A stretch of 64,000 nucleotides of DNA from an uncultured Aquabacterium sp. (lineage in GTDB: Bacteria; Pseudomonadota; Gammaproteobacteria; Burkholderiales; Burkholderiaceae_C). The notes under the pieces are model-generated. The model was given only the letters and a program-made list of their open reading frames with translations, searched no databases and had not been told where the DNA came from. The stretch spans positions 146,665-210,664 of the forward strand of contig NZ_CANBCC010000001.1 of assembly GCF_947366995.1 (NCBI RefSeq), written 5' to 3'. The stretch's first letter is position 1. Every line of letters starts with the position of its first letter. Below, piece by piece: positions 8,947 through 18,070 of this stretch. Both the position numbers and the translations under genes were made by a program.

Positions 8947-9731
8947 CACAGTTGTCCCAGCTTCTGCAGCATCTGATCCGAGGTCTGGATGGCCTTGGAG
9001 TTCAGCTCGTAGGCGCGCTGTGTCTGGATCATCTGAACCAGCTCCTGCACCACGTTGACGTTCGATGTTTCGACGAAGCCTTGCGACAGCGAACCGAGGC
9101 TGCCCGACTGCGGGTTGCCCTGCTGAGGCGGGCCGGAGGCGACGGATTCGACGTACGTGTTCTGGCCGATCGGATCGAGTCCCGGCGGGTTCACGAAGTT
9201 CGACATCTGGAAGCGCCCGATGACGGAGGGCTCGGTTTCACCGGCCAGCTTGGCCGAGATGATGCCGTCGGCAGAGATCGTGATGCCGGTGGCTTCGGCT
9301 GGCACCTGGGCGCCGTTCGTGTTCACCAGGTAGCCGTTGTTCGTGACGATGCGGCCCTGGTTGTCCAGCTGGAAGGCACCGTCCCGGGTGTAGCCGGTGC
9401 GGCCGTCGGGCAGGGTGATCTCGAAGAAGCCCTTGCCATTGATGGCCACGTCGAGGTTGCCGCTCGTCTGCTGCAGGCTGCCCTGCGTGAACTGGCGCGA
9501 GGTGGCCACCGGGCGCACGCCCAGGCCCACCTGCAGCCCGGTAGGCAGCGTCGTCTGCTCCGAGCTGTTGGCCCCGCTCTGGCGCAGCGTCTGGTACATC
9601 AGGTCTTCGAACACGGCGTGCGACTGCTTGTAGCCGTTCGTGCCGCTGTTGGCCAGGTTGTTCGAGATGTGGTCCAGCTGGGTCTGCTGGGCTTCCATGC
9701 CGGATTTCGAGATCCACAGGGAACGCATCAT
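8946..9731 (-). CDS. flgG: Flagellar distal rod protein FlgG
   Basis: 261 residues, standard length. The N-terminal rod motif (QQTQLDHISNNLANSGTNGY), the central LDVAINGKGFFEI and the C-terminal helix (VQELVQMIQTQRAYELNSKA) identify FlgG rather than FlgF. Two consecutive ATG codons begin the gene (9731 and 9728); a GGAG ribosome site sits 8 bases before the first. It follows flgF by 31 bases. Confidence 0.97.
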   Translation of the reverse strand: MMRSLWISKSGMEAQQTQLDHISNNLANSGTNGYKQSHAVFEDLMYQTLRQSGANSSEQTTLPTGLQVGLGVRPVATSRQFTQGSLQQTSGNLDVAINGKGFFEITLPDGRTGYTRDGAFQLDNQGRIVTNNGYLVNTNGAQVPAEATGITISADGIISAKLAGETEPSVIGRFQMSNFVNPPGLDPIGQNTYVESVASGPPQQGNPQSGSLGSLSQGFVETSNVNVVQELVQMIQTQRAYELNSKAIQTSDQMLQKLGQL

Positions 9732-9762
9732 GGCCGGTCTCCTTCAGGGTTCAGGTCGAAGC

Positions 9763-10491
9763 TCACGAGCCCGACAACAGTTGCGCAGCCGCCTTCTCGT
9801 CCTGCTCGGCGGTCTGCATCATCTTCATCTGCGCCTCGAACTGGCGGGCGGCTGCGATCATCGACACCATGGTCTCGATCGGGCTGACGTTCGAGCCTTC
9901 CAGGGCGCCGCTCTGCAGGCGGGCGACGTCGCTGAGGGCCAGCGGGTCACCGTTGGCCGTGCGGAACAGGCCGTCGTCGCCCCGTTTGAGCTTTTCTTCC
10001 GGGATGACCATCTTGAGGCGGCCTGCCTGGGTGATCAGCCCGTTCGCCTGCTTGGCGCTCACCGTGCCATCCGGCGCGATGCTCACCTCGGTTTCCGGCG
10101 GCACCGTGATCGGACCGCCATCGCCCATCACCGGCAAGCCTGCCGGGGTCACGAGCGTGCCGTCGGGCAGCACCTCCATCGTGCCGGCCCGCGTGTAGGC
10201 CTCGGTGCCATCCAGCGCCTGCACCGTCATCCAGGCCCGCCCCTGCATGGCCACATCCAGCGGGCGGCCCGTCACCGTGACGGGTCCGGCCGCGTCGTCG
10301 TAGCCCACCGTGGTCTCGAGCGAATACACCCGCGTGGTGGCCCCGTCGCCGCGCACCGGCACCGCGCGAATCGCCTGCAGCTCGGCGCGGAAGCCCGTGG
10401 TGCTCACGTTCGCCAGGTTGTTCGACAGCACGTCCTGGCGCTGCATGTTCATCTTGGCGCCGGCCATGCTGAGGTAAATCATGCGGTCCAT
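9763..10491 (-). CDS. flgF: Flagellar proximal rod protein FlgF
   Basis: 242 residues. Axial rod subunit with N-terminal MNMQRQDVLSNNLANVSTTG and C-terminal ETMVSMIAAARQFEAQMKMM. It is shorter than FlgG and lies in the FlgF position between flgE and flgG. An AAGGAG ribosome site precedes the ATG. Confidence 0.95.
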   Translation of the reverse strand: MDRMIYLSMAGAKMNMQRQDVLSNNLANVSTTGFRAELQAIRAVPVRGDGATTRVYSLETTVGYDDAAGPVTVTGRPLDVAMQGRAWMTVQALDGTEAYTRAGTMEVLPDGTLVTPAGLPVMGDGGPITVPPETEVSIAPDGTVSAKQANGLITQAGRLKMVIPEEKLKRGDDGLFRTANGDPLALSDVARLQSGALEGSNVSPIETMVSMIAAARQFEAQMKMMQTAEQDEKAAAQLLSGS

Positions 10492-10531
10492 CAGCAGCTC
10501 CTTGCGATCACGTCAGGGCAGGTCATCCACA

Positions 10532-11818
10532 TCAGCGGATGTTCACCAGGGTCTGCAACACCTGGTCTTCTGTCTTGATGGTCTGCGCGTTGGCCTGGTA
10601 GGTGCGCTGTGCGACGATCATGTTGACCAGCTCGCCCGTCAGGTCGACGTTGGACTCTTCCAGCGCGCCACCCTGAAGCAGACCCAGGCGGCCCGCACCC
10701 GGGTTGCCGTACTGGGCCGGTCCGGAGGCAGCAGTCTGACCCCACTCGTTGCCGCCCTTGGGCTCGAGGCCCTGCGGGTTGTTGAAGCGCGCCAGGCCGA
10801 TCTGCGCTTCGGACACCGTCTGACCGTTGGTGTAGCGCACCTGGATGGCGCCGGTCGAGTCGATGCTGAAGCTGGAGAAGTCGCCGCGCGGGTAGCCGTT
10901 CTGCTGCAGCTCGTTGACGACCGACTTGCCGGCAAACTGCGTCGCGCTGCTCCAGTCCACCGTGGCATTGATGCTGGAGAGCGTGCTGATGCCGACATCG
11001 GTGCCCGTGATGGGGGGCAGCGGCACCACGCCCATGGTGCCGGCCGTCGTGTAGTCGTTGCCGTTGTAGTCGACGACACGGTTCGGCTGGCTGGTGGTCG
11101 GATCGAACTCGATCTGGAAAGCCGGGGTGGTGGCGCCCAGCGGCAGGTACTTGCCGTTCACGGCCGCGTACACGTCCCAGCTGTCGTCGCCGCTCTTGCG
11201 ATAGTAGTAGTCCACGGCCACGCCCTGACCCGAGCCGTCGTACAAGGTCTGCGTGGTGCTGAACGTGTAGGTGCCGTTGAGCGGCGGGTACACCGAGGTG
11301 TCGTAGGCGTCGTCCGCCTTTTCCGCTGCATTGAGGTTCACGTCCATCGTGATGCTGGACGTGGCCTGGGCGCTGCCCCCGGTCAGGGCCAGCTTGATGG
11401 GCTGGTCGCCGTCGCTGAGCAGCTTGTGGCCCTGGTTGTTCACGATGTAGCCGTTGCTGTCCACCTTGAACTGGCCGTTGCGGCTGAAGAGTTTTTCTCC
11501 GGCTTCGAACAACGAGCCGTTGGTGCTCATGTCCCAGCGCTGCACCTTGAAGAAGCCGTCGCCATTGATGGCGATGTCCAGCGGGTTCTCGGTCGTGGTG
11601 ATGTTGCCCTGCGTGAACTGCTGGGCCACCGAGGCAATCGTCGCCCCGATGCCGATGTTGTTGCTGCCCCCGCCGCCCAGCGAGGCCGCGTACATGTCGG
11701 CAAACTCGGCTCGGGCGGTCTTGGCGCCGTAGGTGTTGGCGTTCGCCACGTTGTTGCCGATGACCTGCAGACTCTTGCTGGAGACGTTGAGTCCGGATAG
11801 TCCTTGCTGGAAGCCCAT
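10532..11818 (-). CDS. flgE: Flagellar hook protein FlgE
   Basis: 428 residues, in the FlgE range. N-terminal GLNVSSKSLQVIGNNVANAN, the hook motif NPLDIAINGDGFFKV at about residue 82, a variable surface domain, and the C-terminal helix GELVNMIVAQRTYQANAQTI. Ribosome site AAAGGA precedes the ATG. It follows flgD, the hook-cap gene, by 55 bases, the normal order. Confidence 0.96.
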   Translation of the reverse strand: MGFQQGLSGLNVSSKSLQVIGNNVANANTYGAKTARAEFADMYAASLGGGGSNNIGIGATIASVAQQFTQGNITTTENPLDIAINGDGFFKVQRWDMSTNGSLFEAGEKLFSRNGQFKVDSNGYIVNNQGHKLLSDGDQPIKLALTGGSAQATSSITMDVNLNAAEKADDAYDTSVYPPLNGTYTFSTTQTLYDGSGQGVAVDYYYRKSGDDSWDVYAAVNGKYLPLGATTPAFQIEFDPTTSQPNRVVDYNGNDYTTAGTMGVVPLPPITGTDVGISTLSSINATVDWSSATQFAGKSVVNELQQNGYPRGDFSSFSIDSTGAIQVRYTNGQTVSEAQIGLARFNNPQGLEPKGGNEWGQTAASGPAQYGNPGAGRLGLLQGGALEESNVDLTGELVNMIVAQRTYQANAQTIKTEDQVLQTLVNIR

Positions 11819-11873
11819 TTCTGTTCCTTTCGGGGGTGACTGCCTGGGGCGTTCGGGAGGGGGAGGGGGTGAC

Positions 11874-12530
11874 TTACGAAACGGCCTTGACCGCGCTGTA
11901 CGCCACGCTGCCCTTGTTCTGGAGTTCGAGGGTGAGCGTGCCGTTCGGCGTGCTCACGGCGTTGACGTGGTCGAGCATCATGGTGGTCGACCCCACGGCC
12001 GTCTTGCCGGAGGTGGCCGTCACCTTGAAGCTCATGCCGGTGGTGTCGGTGCCCGCAGGCGGCGTCCAGGAGAAGCCCTGGCGGCCTGCCGGCACGGCGC
12101 TCTGGTTCACCGAGTCGATGACCTTGCCTTCCTTGCTCAGGATGTCGATGCGGACCGTGCCCGCGGCCGCGGCCAGGTCGTAGCCACCCACGGTCACGCC
12201 ATTGGCACCTGCCGCGAGCTGATTGCCTTCCAGCCACACGTCGCGGCCCACCAGGCCCGCACCCTGCAGCATCTGCATCTGGGTGAGGCTGGTGCCCAGG
12301 CCCGTCATCGTCGTGTTCAGCTTCTCGATGCCGGTCACCGTCTGGATCTGCGCCATCTGGCTCGTCACCTGCGCGTTGTCCATCGGGTTGAGCGGGTCCT
12401 GGTTCTGCATCTGCGTCACCAGGAGCTTCAGAAAGCGGTCAGACGCCTCCGTCGTGCTCGATGTCTTGCTGGTTCCCGTGCCCGACGTGGTCGTCGCGCC
12501 CGTGCTGTTGATCAGGGAGGTGGAGCTCAT
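11874..12530 (-). CDS. flgD: Flagellar hook-cap assembly protein FlgD
   Basis: 218 residues. FlgD caps the growing hook and is lost once the hook is complete. The conserved core FLKLLVTQMQNQDPLNPMDN lies near residue 33, followed by a C-terminal FlgD Ig-like/tudor region. The first ~30 residues are Ser/Thr-rich and low-complexity, common for FlgD. Ribosome site GAAGGA. It lies between flgC and flgE. Confidence 0.95.
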   Translation of the reverse strand: MSSTSLINSTGATTTSGTGTSKTSSTTEASDRFLKLLVTQMQNQDPLNPMDNAQVTSQMAQIQTVTGIEKLNTTMTGLGTSLTQMQMLQGAGLVGRDVWLEGNQLAAGANGVTVGGYDLAAAAGTVRIDILSKEGKVIDSVNQSAVPAGRQGFSWTPPAGTDTTGMSFKVTATSGKTAVGSTTMMLDHVNAVSTPNGTLTLELQNKGSVAYSAVKAVS

Positions 12531-12548
12531 GGCGTGTGTCCTTCAGCG

Positions 12549-12959
12549 TCAGCTGCCCTGACCCATCTGCAGGGTCTTCATCAGCAGGGTTTTGGTCGTC
12601 GTCATGACCTCGATGTTGTTCTGGTACGAACGCGAGGCCGAGATCATGTTGACCATCTCTTCCACGGCGTTGACGTTGCTGTAGGTCACGTAGCCCTCGG
12701 CATCGGCCTGAGGGTGGCGCGGGTCATGCACCCGGCGGCCAGGACTGTTGTCTTCGGTGACGTTGCTGACCGTGACGCCAGCCGCGCCCACCGAGCCCAT
12801 GGCCGCGGTGGTGAAGACGACGTGGCGGGCCTTGTAAGACTGGCCATCGGGGCCTGCGACCGTGTCGGCGTTGGCCAGGTTGGAGGCCACGACGTTGAGG
12901 CGCTGCGACTGTGCGCTGACCGCGCTGCCGGACACGTTGAAAATGTTGAACATCGACAT
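12549..12959 (-). CDS. flgC: Flagellar proximal rod protein FlgC
   Basis: 136 residues, standard size. N-terminal rod motif (SQRLNVVASNLANADTVAGP) and C-terminal VNAVEEMVNMISASRSYQNN are diagnostic. AGGAG ribosome site before the ATG. It follows flgB by 32 bases and precedes flgD by 18. Confidence 0.96.
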   Translation of the reverse strand: MSMFNIFNVSGSAVSAQSQRLNVVASNLANADTVAGPDGQSYKARHVVFTTAAMGSVGAAGVTVSNVTEDNSPGRRVHDPRHPQADAEGYVTYSNVNAVEEMVNMISASRSYQNNIEVMTTTKTLLMKTLQMGQGS

Positions 12960-12991
12960 GGGGCGCTCCTGTTACTGCGAGTGCGGGGGCC

Positions 12992-13432
12992 TTACTGGCC
13001 CGTGATGGCGGTGTTCAACGTGCGCACGCTGCCGTTGATGAAACGCAGCGTGGCCTCGTAACGCACGGTGTTGTCGGCAAAGCTGGCGCGCTCACGGTCC
13101 ATGTCCACCGAGTTGCTGTCGAGGTTGGTCTGCGAGGCCGCCGCGTAGTTCATGTCCGGCTCGACGCGGGCTCCGGCGGGCCGGCCATCGCGTTGCAGGT
13201 GACCCGTGGCGCTGGTGGTGGCCAACTGCAGCTTGGTCGAGGGCAGACCGCTGGCGGCGGCCGAGCTCTGGCCGGTCGCGTCGCGCAGGGCGCTGGCAAA
13301 GTTGAAGTCGCGGGCCACGTAGCCCGGCGTGTCGGCGTTGGCGATGTTGCTGGCGATCAGGCGCTGGCGTTCCGACCGCAGGGTCAACGCCTGGGCCTGA
13401 AAGTTCAAGGAGTCGGTCAAACGGTTCAACAT
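12992..13432 (-). CDS. flgB: Flagellar proximal rod protein FlgB
   Basis: 146 residues, first gene of the minus-strand flg operon. I place the start at MLNRLTDSLN (ATG at 13432), which has a strong GGAGG ribosome site and gives the family length; the frame remains open upstream but without homology. The motif RQRLIASNIANADTPGYVAR and the C-terminal TVRYEATLRFINGSVRTLNT are typical. Divergent from flgA across about 170 bases. Confidence 0.95.
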   Translation of the reverse strand: MLNRLTDSLNFQAQALTLRSERQRLIASNIANADTPGYVARDFNFASALRDATGQSSAAASGLPSTKLQLATTSATGHLQRDGRPAGARVEPDMNYAAASQTNLDSNSVDMDRERASFADNTVRYEATLRFINGSVRTLNTAITGQ

Positions 13433-13605
13433 CTTGGGCACCTCCGGCCGCCTGGCATGCCGGTCAATCCGGTGCCTGATGGGGGCCTTGAGCTTGGTGC
13501 CGATGGTGCGGCCGCACGGGCCGGAACATGAGCCGGAATAAGGGGCTTTTCGACCGGCATTTCGCGCAGCGCTGGCGGCGGCCACTCCTTACAGTTCGGT
13601 CCATC
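13433..13605. promoter_or_regulatory. flgB/flgA divergent intergenic region
   Basis: 173 bases separating flgB (minus) and flgA (plus), so it must hold the promoters of both. A 9-base inverted repeat (atgccggtc near 13455 and gaccggcat near 13552) is the only symmetry noticed. I could not identify a convincing sigma-28, sigma-54 or FlhDC-type site by eye. Confidence 0.5.
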
Positions 13606-14418
13606 ATGTCCGCCTTGCCTCGCTCCGCCTGCTCAACGTCCGCCTCGTCATCGTGGTGGCGCGTCTCGCTGGCGTGCTGGCTGTCACGTGCTGCATTGGC
13701 TGGCGCCTGGAGCCTGGCCCTCGTGTGTGTGGCCTGGGCCACGCCGCAGGCACCCGCACCGCAAGCAACCGCACCGCAGGAAACCGCCGCGGCACTGCAG
13801 TCCGAAGTGAATGCGCTGCTCGCTCAGCAACGCGTGGCGCCTGCCGACAAGCGGCTGCCCTGGCGCGTGAGCTTCGAGCTCGGCGAACTTGACCCGCGCC
13901 TGCGCCTCGCGCCGTGCGCCCGCATCAAGGCCTACTTGCCGCAAGGCGCACGGCTGTGGGGCCGCACCCGCGTCGGACTCCGCTGCGAGCAGGGCAGCGT
14001 GCACTGGAATGTCTTCTGGCCCGTGACGGTTCGCGTCTGGGCGCCCGCCGTCGTGGCCGCCGCCGCCTTGCGACCCGGCGAGCCGCTCACGGCTGGCGAC
14101 CTGAGCTTGGCCGAGGTCGATCTGACCGCCCGCCCTGCGCCCGCCGTCACGCAGCCGGAATCCCTGATCGGTCGCTCGTTGAGTCGGGCGGTCGAGGCCG
14201 GGCAGGCGATTCGTGCCGATGACGTGAAGCCCCGCCGCTGGTTCAGCCCGGGCGACACCGTCACCGTCAACCTGATGGGCCAGGGCTTTCGTGTGCAGGC
14301 AGAAGGCCGTGCAATGGCCCCAGGCGATGAGGGTCAATGTGCGCGCATCCGTGCCGAAAACGGGAAGATGCTGTGTGCGATGCCGGTCGGCGAGCGCGCA
14401 GCGGAGTTGAGGCTGTGA
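13606..14418 (+). CDS. flgA: Flagellar P-ring chaperone FlgA
   Basis: About 270 residues from the ATG at 13606 (the frame is open further upstream). Periplasmic chaperone for FlgI polymerisation. A hydrophobic signal segment ends near WATPQA, followed by an N-terminal variable region and the C-terminal SAF domain (RPGEPLTAGDLSLAEVDLTA, then PGDTVTVNLMGQGFRVQAEG). It is divergent from flgB and followed by flgMN, a standard arrangement. Confidence 0.9.
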   Translation: MSALPRSACSTSASSSWWRVSLACWLSRAALAGAWSLALVCVAWATPQAPAPQATAPQETAAALQSEVNALLAQQRVAPADKRLPWRVSFELGELDPRLRLAPCARIKAYLPQGARLWGRTRVGLRCEQGSVHWNVFWPVTVRVWAPAVVAAAALRPGEPLTAGDLSLAEVDLTARPAPAVTQPESLIGRSLSRAVEAGQAIRADDVKPRRWFSPGDTVTVNLMGQGFRVQAEGRAMAPGDEGQCARIRAENGKMLCAMPVGERAAELRL

Positions 14419-14473
14419 AACAGATGGTTGCGTTTTGGCCCCTTGTTCAGGGGGTGAGCGACGTGGAAGACAT

Positions 14474-14500
14474 TAAAGTCGCCCCGTCTCACGTCGATAA
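14474..14500 (+). promoter_or_regulatory. Sigma-28 (FliA) promoter of flgMN
   Basis: TAAA at 14474-14477, a 15-base spacer, and GTCGATAA at 14493-14500. The FliA consensus is TAAA-N15-GCCGATAA, so only one base of the -10 deviates. It lies 45 bases upstream of the flgM ATG, in the flgA-flgM gap. It implies that the anti-sigma factor gene is transcribed by the sigma factor it inhibits. Confidence 0.85.
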
Positions 14501-14545
14501 GACGGATGTGACCACCCGAGATACCTCGGGAACAAGGAGTGCATC

Positions 14546-14854
14546 ATGAAAATCGGCAACCCACTCGACAAGGCGCTTGGCGCCGGGGCGCCCCAGCGAA
14601 CCGAGGGCGCCACCTCGACCACCACCCCGGGGAAGACCGCTTCCCTGGACGGCGGTGTCGGCGAGAGCACCAAGGTGACGCTTTCGTCCACCGCAGCGGG
14701 CCTGATGACGGCCGCCGACACCGGCGACTTCAACGCCGCCAAGGTGTCCGAAGTGAAATCGGCCATCGACAGCGGAACCTACAAGGTCAACCCGGAAGTC
14801 ATCGCGGACAAGCTCATCAGCAACGCCCGTGACCTGCTGCAACGCGCTGCCTGA
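14546..14854 (+). CDS. flgM: Anti-sigma-28 factor FlgM
   Basis: 102 residues. It binds FliA in the cytoplasm until the hook is finished, then is exported. The N-terminal half is low-complexity and probably disordered; the conserved C-terminal part is FNAAKVSEVKSAIDSGTYKV followed by NPEVIADKLISNARDLL. Ribosome site AAGGAG precedes the ATG, and a sigma-28 promoter lies just upstream. The stop overlaps the flgN start (TGATG). Confidence 0.93.
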   Translation: MKIGNPLDKALGAGAPQRTEGATSTTTPGKTASLDGGVGESTKVTLSSTAAGLMTAADTGDFNAAKVSEVKSAIDSGTYKVNPEVIADKLISNARDLLQRAA

Positions 14855-15255
14855 TGTCCTTCACGGGTTCTGCCATGCCGGGCGCCGCGAGCCTGTCACC
14901 CGCTGAGGCCCTGGCCCAGCGGGTGTCCTTGCTTGAAGAACAGCTCGATGCGCTGGATGCGGCCCTGGCTGTCGGCGCAACCGATGCGCTCGACGCGGCC
15001 ACCACCGGGCTTCAGCAAGCCCTTGCCGAAACCCTGCGGGCCGCCAGCCAGCCCGGCCTCGGTGCGCTCGACCCCGTGCTGCAACGCCGCCTGCTGAATG
15101 CCCGCACCCGTGTGCAAGGCGTGGGCGCCAGTGTGCAGCGCGCCGCCTCGTCGTTCGAGCGCACGCTGCAGGTGCTGCTGCCACGCGAGCAGGCCGACAC
15201 CTATGGTGCACTGGGCGCAAGCCCGTCGGCGCAGGCGCTCAAGGCCTACCGCTGA
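14854..15255 (+). CDS. flgN: Flagellar export chaperone FlgN-like protein
   Basis: 133 residues, Ala/Leu-rich and helical, as for FlgN, the export chaperone of FlgK and FlgL. It begins inside the flgM stop codon, the usual flgMN coupling. Sequence conservation in this family is low, so position carries much of the assignment. It converges on recJ. Confidence 0.8.
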   Translation: MSFTGSAMPGAASLSPAEALAQRVSLLEEQLDALDAALAVGATDALDAATTGLQQALAETLRAASQPGLGALDPVLQRRLLNARTRVQGVGASVQRAASSFERTLQVLLPREQADTYGALGASPSAQALKAYR

Positions 15256-15291
15256 CCTGGCGGGTTGGCGCGGGGCGCACCGCCGCCGTGC

Positions 15292-17013
15292 TCAGCCCTC
15301 GACGGCCCCTTCCACCACCAACTGCACGCGCTGCCGGCCCTGGAATTCGTCCAGGCTCACGCGGTAAGCCAGCCGGGCTTTCGCAGGCAGCGGGGCGGTG
15401 CGGCCAAACCAGATCCCGTCTCGCACCTGGCCCTGCACGCGCAGGCTCAGCTTCAGGTGACGTTCGCCCACCAGCCGCTGGTTCAGCACCTCGGCCTGGT
15501 CGCAGAACACCGGCGCATCGAAGCCTGGGCCCCACACTGTCGCATCCAGCGCCTGCACCGCCTCGGGCGTGAACCATTGCGCGTCGAGTGGCCCGTCGGT
15601 GCTGAGCTGGCGCTGCAGCAGGCCGGCGTCCAGCCCTGCTTCGGCGATCTGCGCCATCGCGGTCTTGAAGGTGATGAAATCGCTTTCCGCAATGGTGCAG
15701 CCAGCGGCCATGGCGTGGCCACCGAAGCGCTTCAGCAACCCCGGATGGCGCTTGGCCACCAGGTCCAGCGCATCGCGCAGGTGGAAGCCGGGAATCGACC
15801 GCCCCGAGCCCTTGAGCCATCCATCCTGGCCCATGGCAAACACGAAGGTCGGCCGGTGCAGCCGGTCCTTCAGGCGCGAGGCCACGATGCCGACCACGCC
15901 CTCGTGGAAGGCGGGGTCGAACAGGGCCAGCGCGGCGGGCGGGTCGCCTTCCGGCATCAGGGATTCGAGCATGAACTCCGCCTGCTCGCGCATCCCGCCC
16001 TCGAGGTCGCGGCGCTCCCGGTTGATGACATCGAGCTGACGCGCCAGCACTTCGGCGCGGGCCGGGTCGTCCGTGCTGAGACATTCGATGCCCAGTCCCA
16101 TCTCGGCCAGACGGCCGGCGGCGTTCACCCGCGGGCCGATGGAAAAGCCGAAATCCTGGCTGCTGGCCCGCGTCGGATCGCGGCCTGCGGCGGCAAACAG
16201 CGCAGCCATCCCGGGCTGCATGCGCCCGGCCCGGATGCGCTTGAGGCCCAGCGCCACCAGGCGGCGGTTGTTGTCGTCCAGCCGGCCCACGTCGGCAATG
16301 GTGCCCAGGGCCACCAGATCGAGCAGGGTGTCGATGCGCGGCTGGGCGGCGGCATCGAACGCGCCGCGCTGTCGAAGTTCGGCGCGCAGCGCCAGCAGCA
16401 CATAGAACATCACGCCGACGCCGACCAGCGCCTTGCTCGGGAAGCCACATGCCGGCTGGTTGGGGTTCACGATCACGTCTGCCGCGGGCAGGTTCACACG
16501 CCCGTTGGGCTCGATCACCGGCAAATGGTGGTCGGTGATCAGCACCTTCATGCCCAGCGTGTGGGCCAGATCGACGGCCTCGTGGCTGGCCATCCCGTTG
16601 TCCACGGTCACCAGCACGTCGGCGCGGCGCGCCTTCACCATCTCGACAATGGGTGGGGTGAGACCGTAGCCATGCAGGGCCCGGTCGGGCACCACATAGC
16701 CGAGTTGCTCGGGCCGCGCGCCGAGCATGCGCAGGCCACGCAGGGCGGTGGCGCAGGCGGTGGCGCCGTCGCAGTCATAGTCGGCCACGATGCAGATGCG
16801 CTCCCCGGCCGCAATGGCGTCGGCCAGCAGGACGGCGGCCTCGCGCGTGCCCAGCAGGGCGTCGGGTGGCAGGAGGCGGGCGGGGCTGTCGTCCAGCTCG
16901 TCGGCCTGGCGCACCCCACGGGCCGCAAACAGCCGGGCCAGCAAGGGGTGCACGCCCGCCTGCTCCAGGGCCCACACCACGCGCGGTGGGACGTCTCGTT
17001 CAATCAACTGCAT
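15292..17013 (-). CDS. recJ: Single-stranded-DNA-specific 5'-3' exonuclease RecJ
   Basis: 573 residues. DHH-family exonuclease used in recombination and mismatch/base-excision repair. Motif I ADYDCDGATA at about residue 96, the DHH motif LITDHHLPVI at about residue 160 and the DHHA1-type GPRVNAAGRLAEMGLGIE segment are all present. The start ATG lies 7 bases after the rpfE-like stop, so the two form an operon. Confidence 0.95.
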   Translation of the reverse strand: MQLIERDVPPRVVWALEQAGVHPLLARLFAARGVRQADELDDSPARLLPPDALLGTREAAVLLADAIAAGERICIVADYDCDGATACATALRGLRMLGARPEQLGYVVPDRALHGYGLTPPIVEMVKARRADVLVTVDNGMASHEAVDLAHTLGMKVLITDHHLPVIEPNGRVNLPAADVIVNPNQPACGFPSKALVGVGVMFYVLLALRAELRQRGAFDAAAQPRIDTLLDLVALGTIADVGRLDDNNRRLVALGLKRIRAGRMQPGMAALFAAAGRDPTRASSQDFGFSIGPRVNAAGRLAEMGLGIECLSTDDPARAEVLARQLDVINRERRDLEGGMREQAEFMLESLMPEGDPPAALALFDPAFHEGVVGIVASRLKDRLHRPTFVFAMGQDGWLKGSGRSIPGFHLRDALDLVAKRHPGLLKRFGGHAMAAGCTIAESDFITFKTAMAQIAEAGLDAGLLQRQLSTDGPLDAQWFTPEAVQALDATVWGPGFDAPVFCDQAEVLNQRLVGERHLKLSLRVQGQVRDGIWFGRTAPLPAKARLAYRVSLDEFQGRQRVQLVVEGAVEG

Positions 17014-17020
17014 CGGGGGC

Positions 17021-18034
17021 TCAGAGTTCGGTCAACCAGGCGGAAGGGCGCGGGGCCGTGGCGCCGCGCAGGCCCTGCCAGAGGCGGGTCAGCACGTTGC
17101 CAGTGCCTCGCCGCGTGCCGAGGGTTACGGCATGGCGCTCACCGCACAGGGTCAGGCGCACGGGCGCGCCCGCCTGGGCCAGCGCGCAGGCTTGCTTCAA
17201 CACGGTCGCGTCGAGCTGCTGCCAGCCAGCCAGCCAGCTGGCCATGTCGTCGGCCAGCATGGGTGCACGCAGTGTGTCGACCAGTTCGACGCCAGGGGGC
17301 AGCACCATGTTGGGCCCGGGCATGCCGCATCCGCTCAGCCAGAACGAGTTCAGCGTCGGCAGGCCGGCCGCCTCACGGCGGTCGTTCACGGGATGGTGGT
17401 ACAGCACCATCTGCACTTCGCTCTGCAGTCGGCGCAGCACGCGCGCCTGCGGGTGGTCGGTCATCCACAGGTCGGGGTTGCGGCCGATCACGCGGTCGAG
17501 CGAGGCCGTAGGAAGCCCGGCCAGCGAGGGGTGCGATGCGTACCAGCGCGTCGGCGCCCCCCACAGCAGCGTCCAGCCGTCGCTCTCGAACAGTTCGCGC
17601 ACGGTCTCGTAGGCCGCGCGCGAGTCGGCCTCCGTCACGGCCAGGCCGTCCGGGTCCAGCAGGGTCATGTGATCACGGCCCATCAGCCAGTGGCCGGGGG
17701 TCAGCAGACCCCATGGCTGCCCCGCGGTGAGGGCCACCCCGTCGTGATGCGCCCACCAGACGGCCCAGGGCATGGCGCCATCGGCCAGCGCATCGCCGGT
17801 GTCGGCCCAGCCCATGAGTTCGGCCAGCACCCGCTCGTGCGGGGTCGAGAGCGCGTACTCATCGCCCGGTGTGCGGCCCATTTCCTCCAGTTGCCCCATC
17901 AGTGCGGCCCAGTGGGGCAGGGCGTCAGGGGCATCCAGGCGCGGCAGGGCGTGGGCGCACGGCTCGGACAGGCTGGCCGCGAACGGCACGATCCAGTGCC
18001 GTGGCGCGGCGTGTTTCTCATCGGGGGCGGGCAT
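17021..18034 (-). CDS. RpfE-like (COG4255) conserved protein next to recJ
   Basis: 337 residues from the ATG at 18034; the longer open frame beyond it runs antisense through lolC and was discarded. The sequence (RHWIVPFAASLSEPCAHALP, LTPGHWLMGRDHM) resembles the recJ-linked RpfE family, sometimes annotated as phosphoglycerate-mutase-like. The recJ-rpfE neighbourhood is also known from Xanthomonas. No catalytic motif can be named with confidence and the function is unknown. It is divergent from lolC with only 15-36 bases between starts. Confidence 0.75.
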   Translation of the reverse strand: MPAPDEKHAAPRHWIVPFAASLSEPCAHALPRLDAPDALPHWAALMGQLEEMGRTPGDEYALSTPHERVLAELMGWADTGDALADGAMPWAVWWAHHDGVALTAGQPWGLLTPGHWLMGRDHMTLLDPDGLAVTEADSRAAYETVRELFESDGWTLLWGAPTRWYASHPSLAGLPTASLDRVIGRNPDLWMTDHPQARVLRRLQSEVQMVLYHHPVNDRREAAGLPTLNSFWLSGCGMPGPNMVLPPGVELVDTLRAPMLADDMASWLAGWQQLDATVLKQACALAQAGAPVRLTLCGERHAVTLGTRRGTGNVLTRLWQGLRGATAPRPSAWLTEL

Positions 18035-18070
18035 GGGGGGGATTATCGAATGAGTACACTCCCCCTCACC

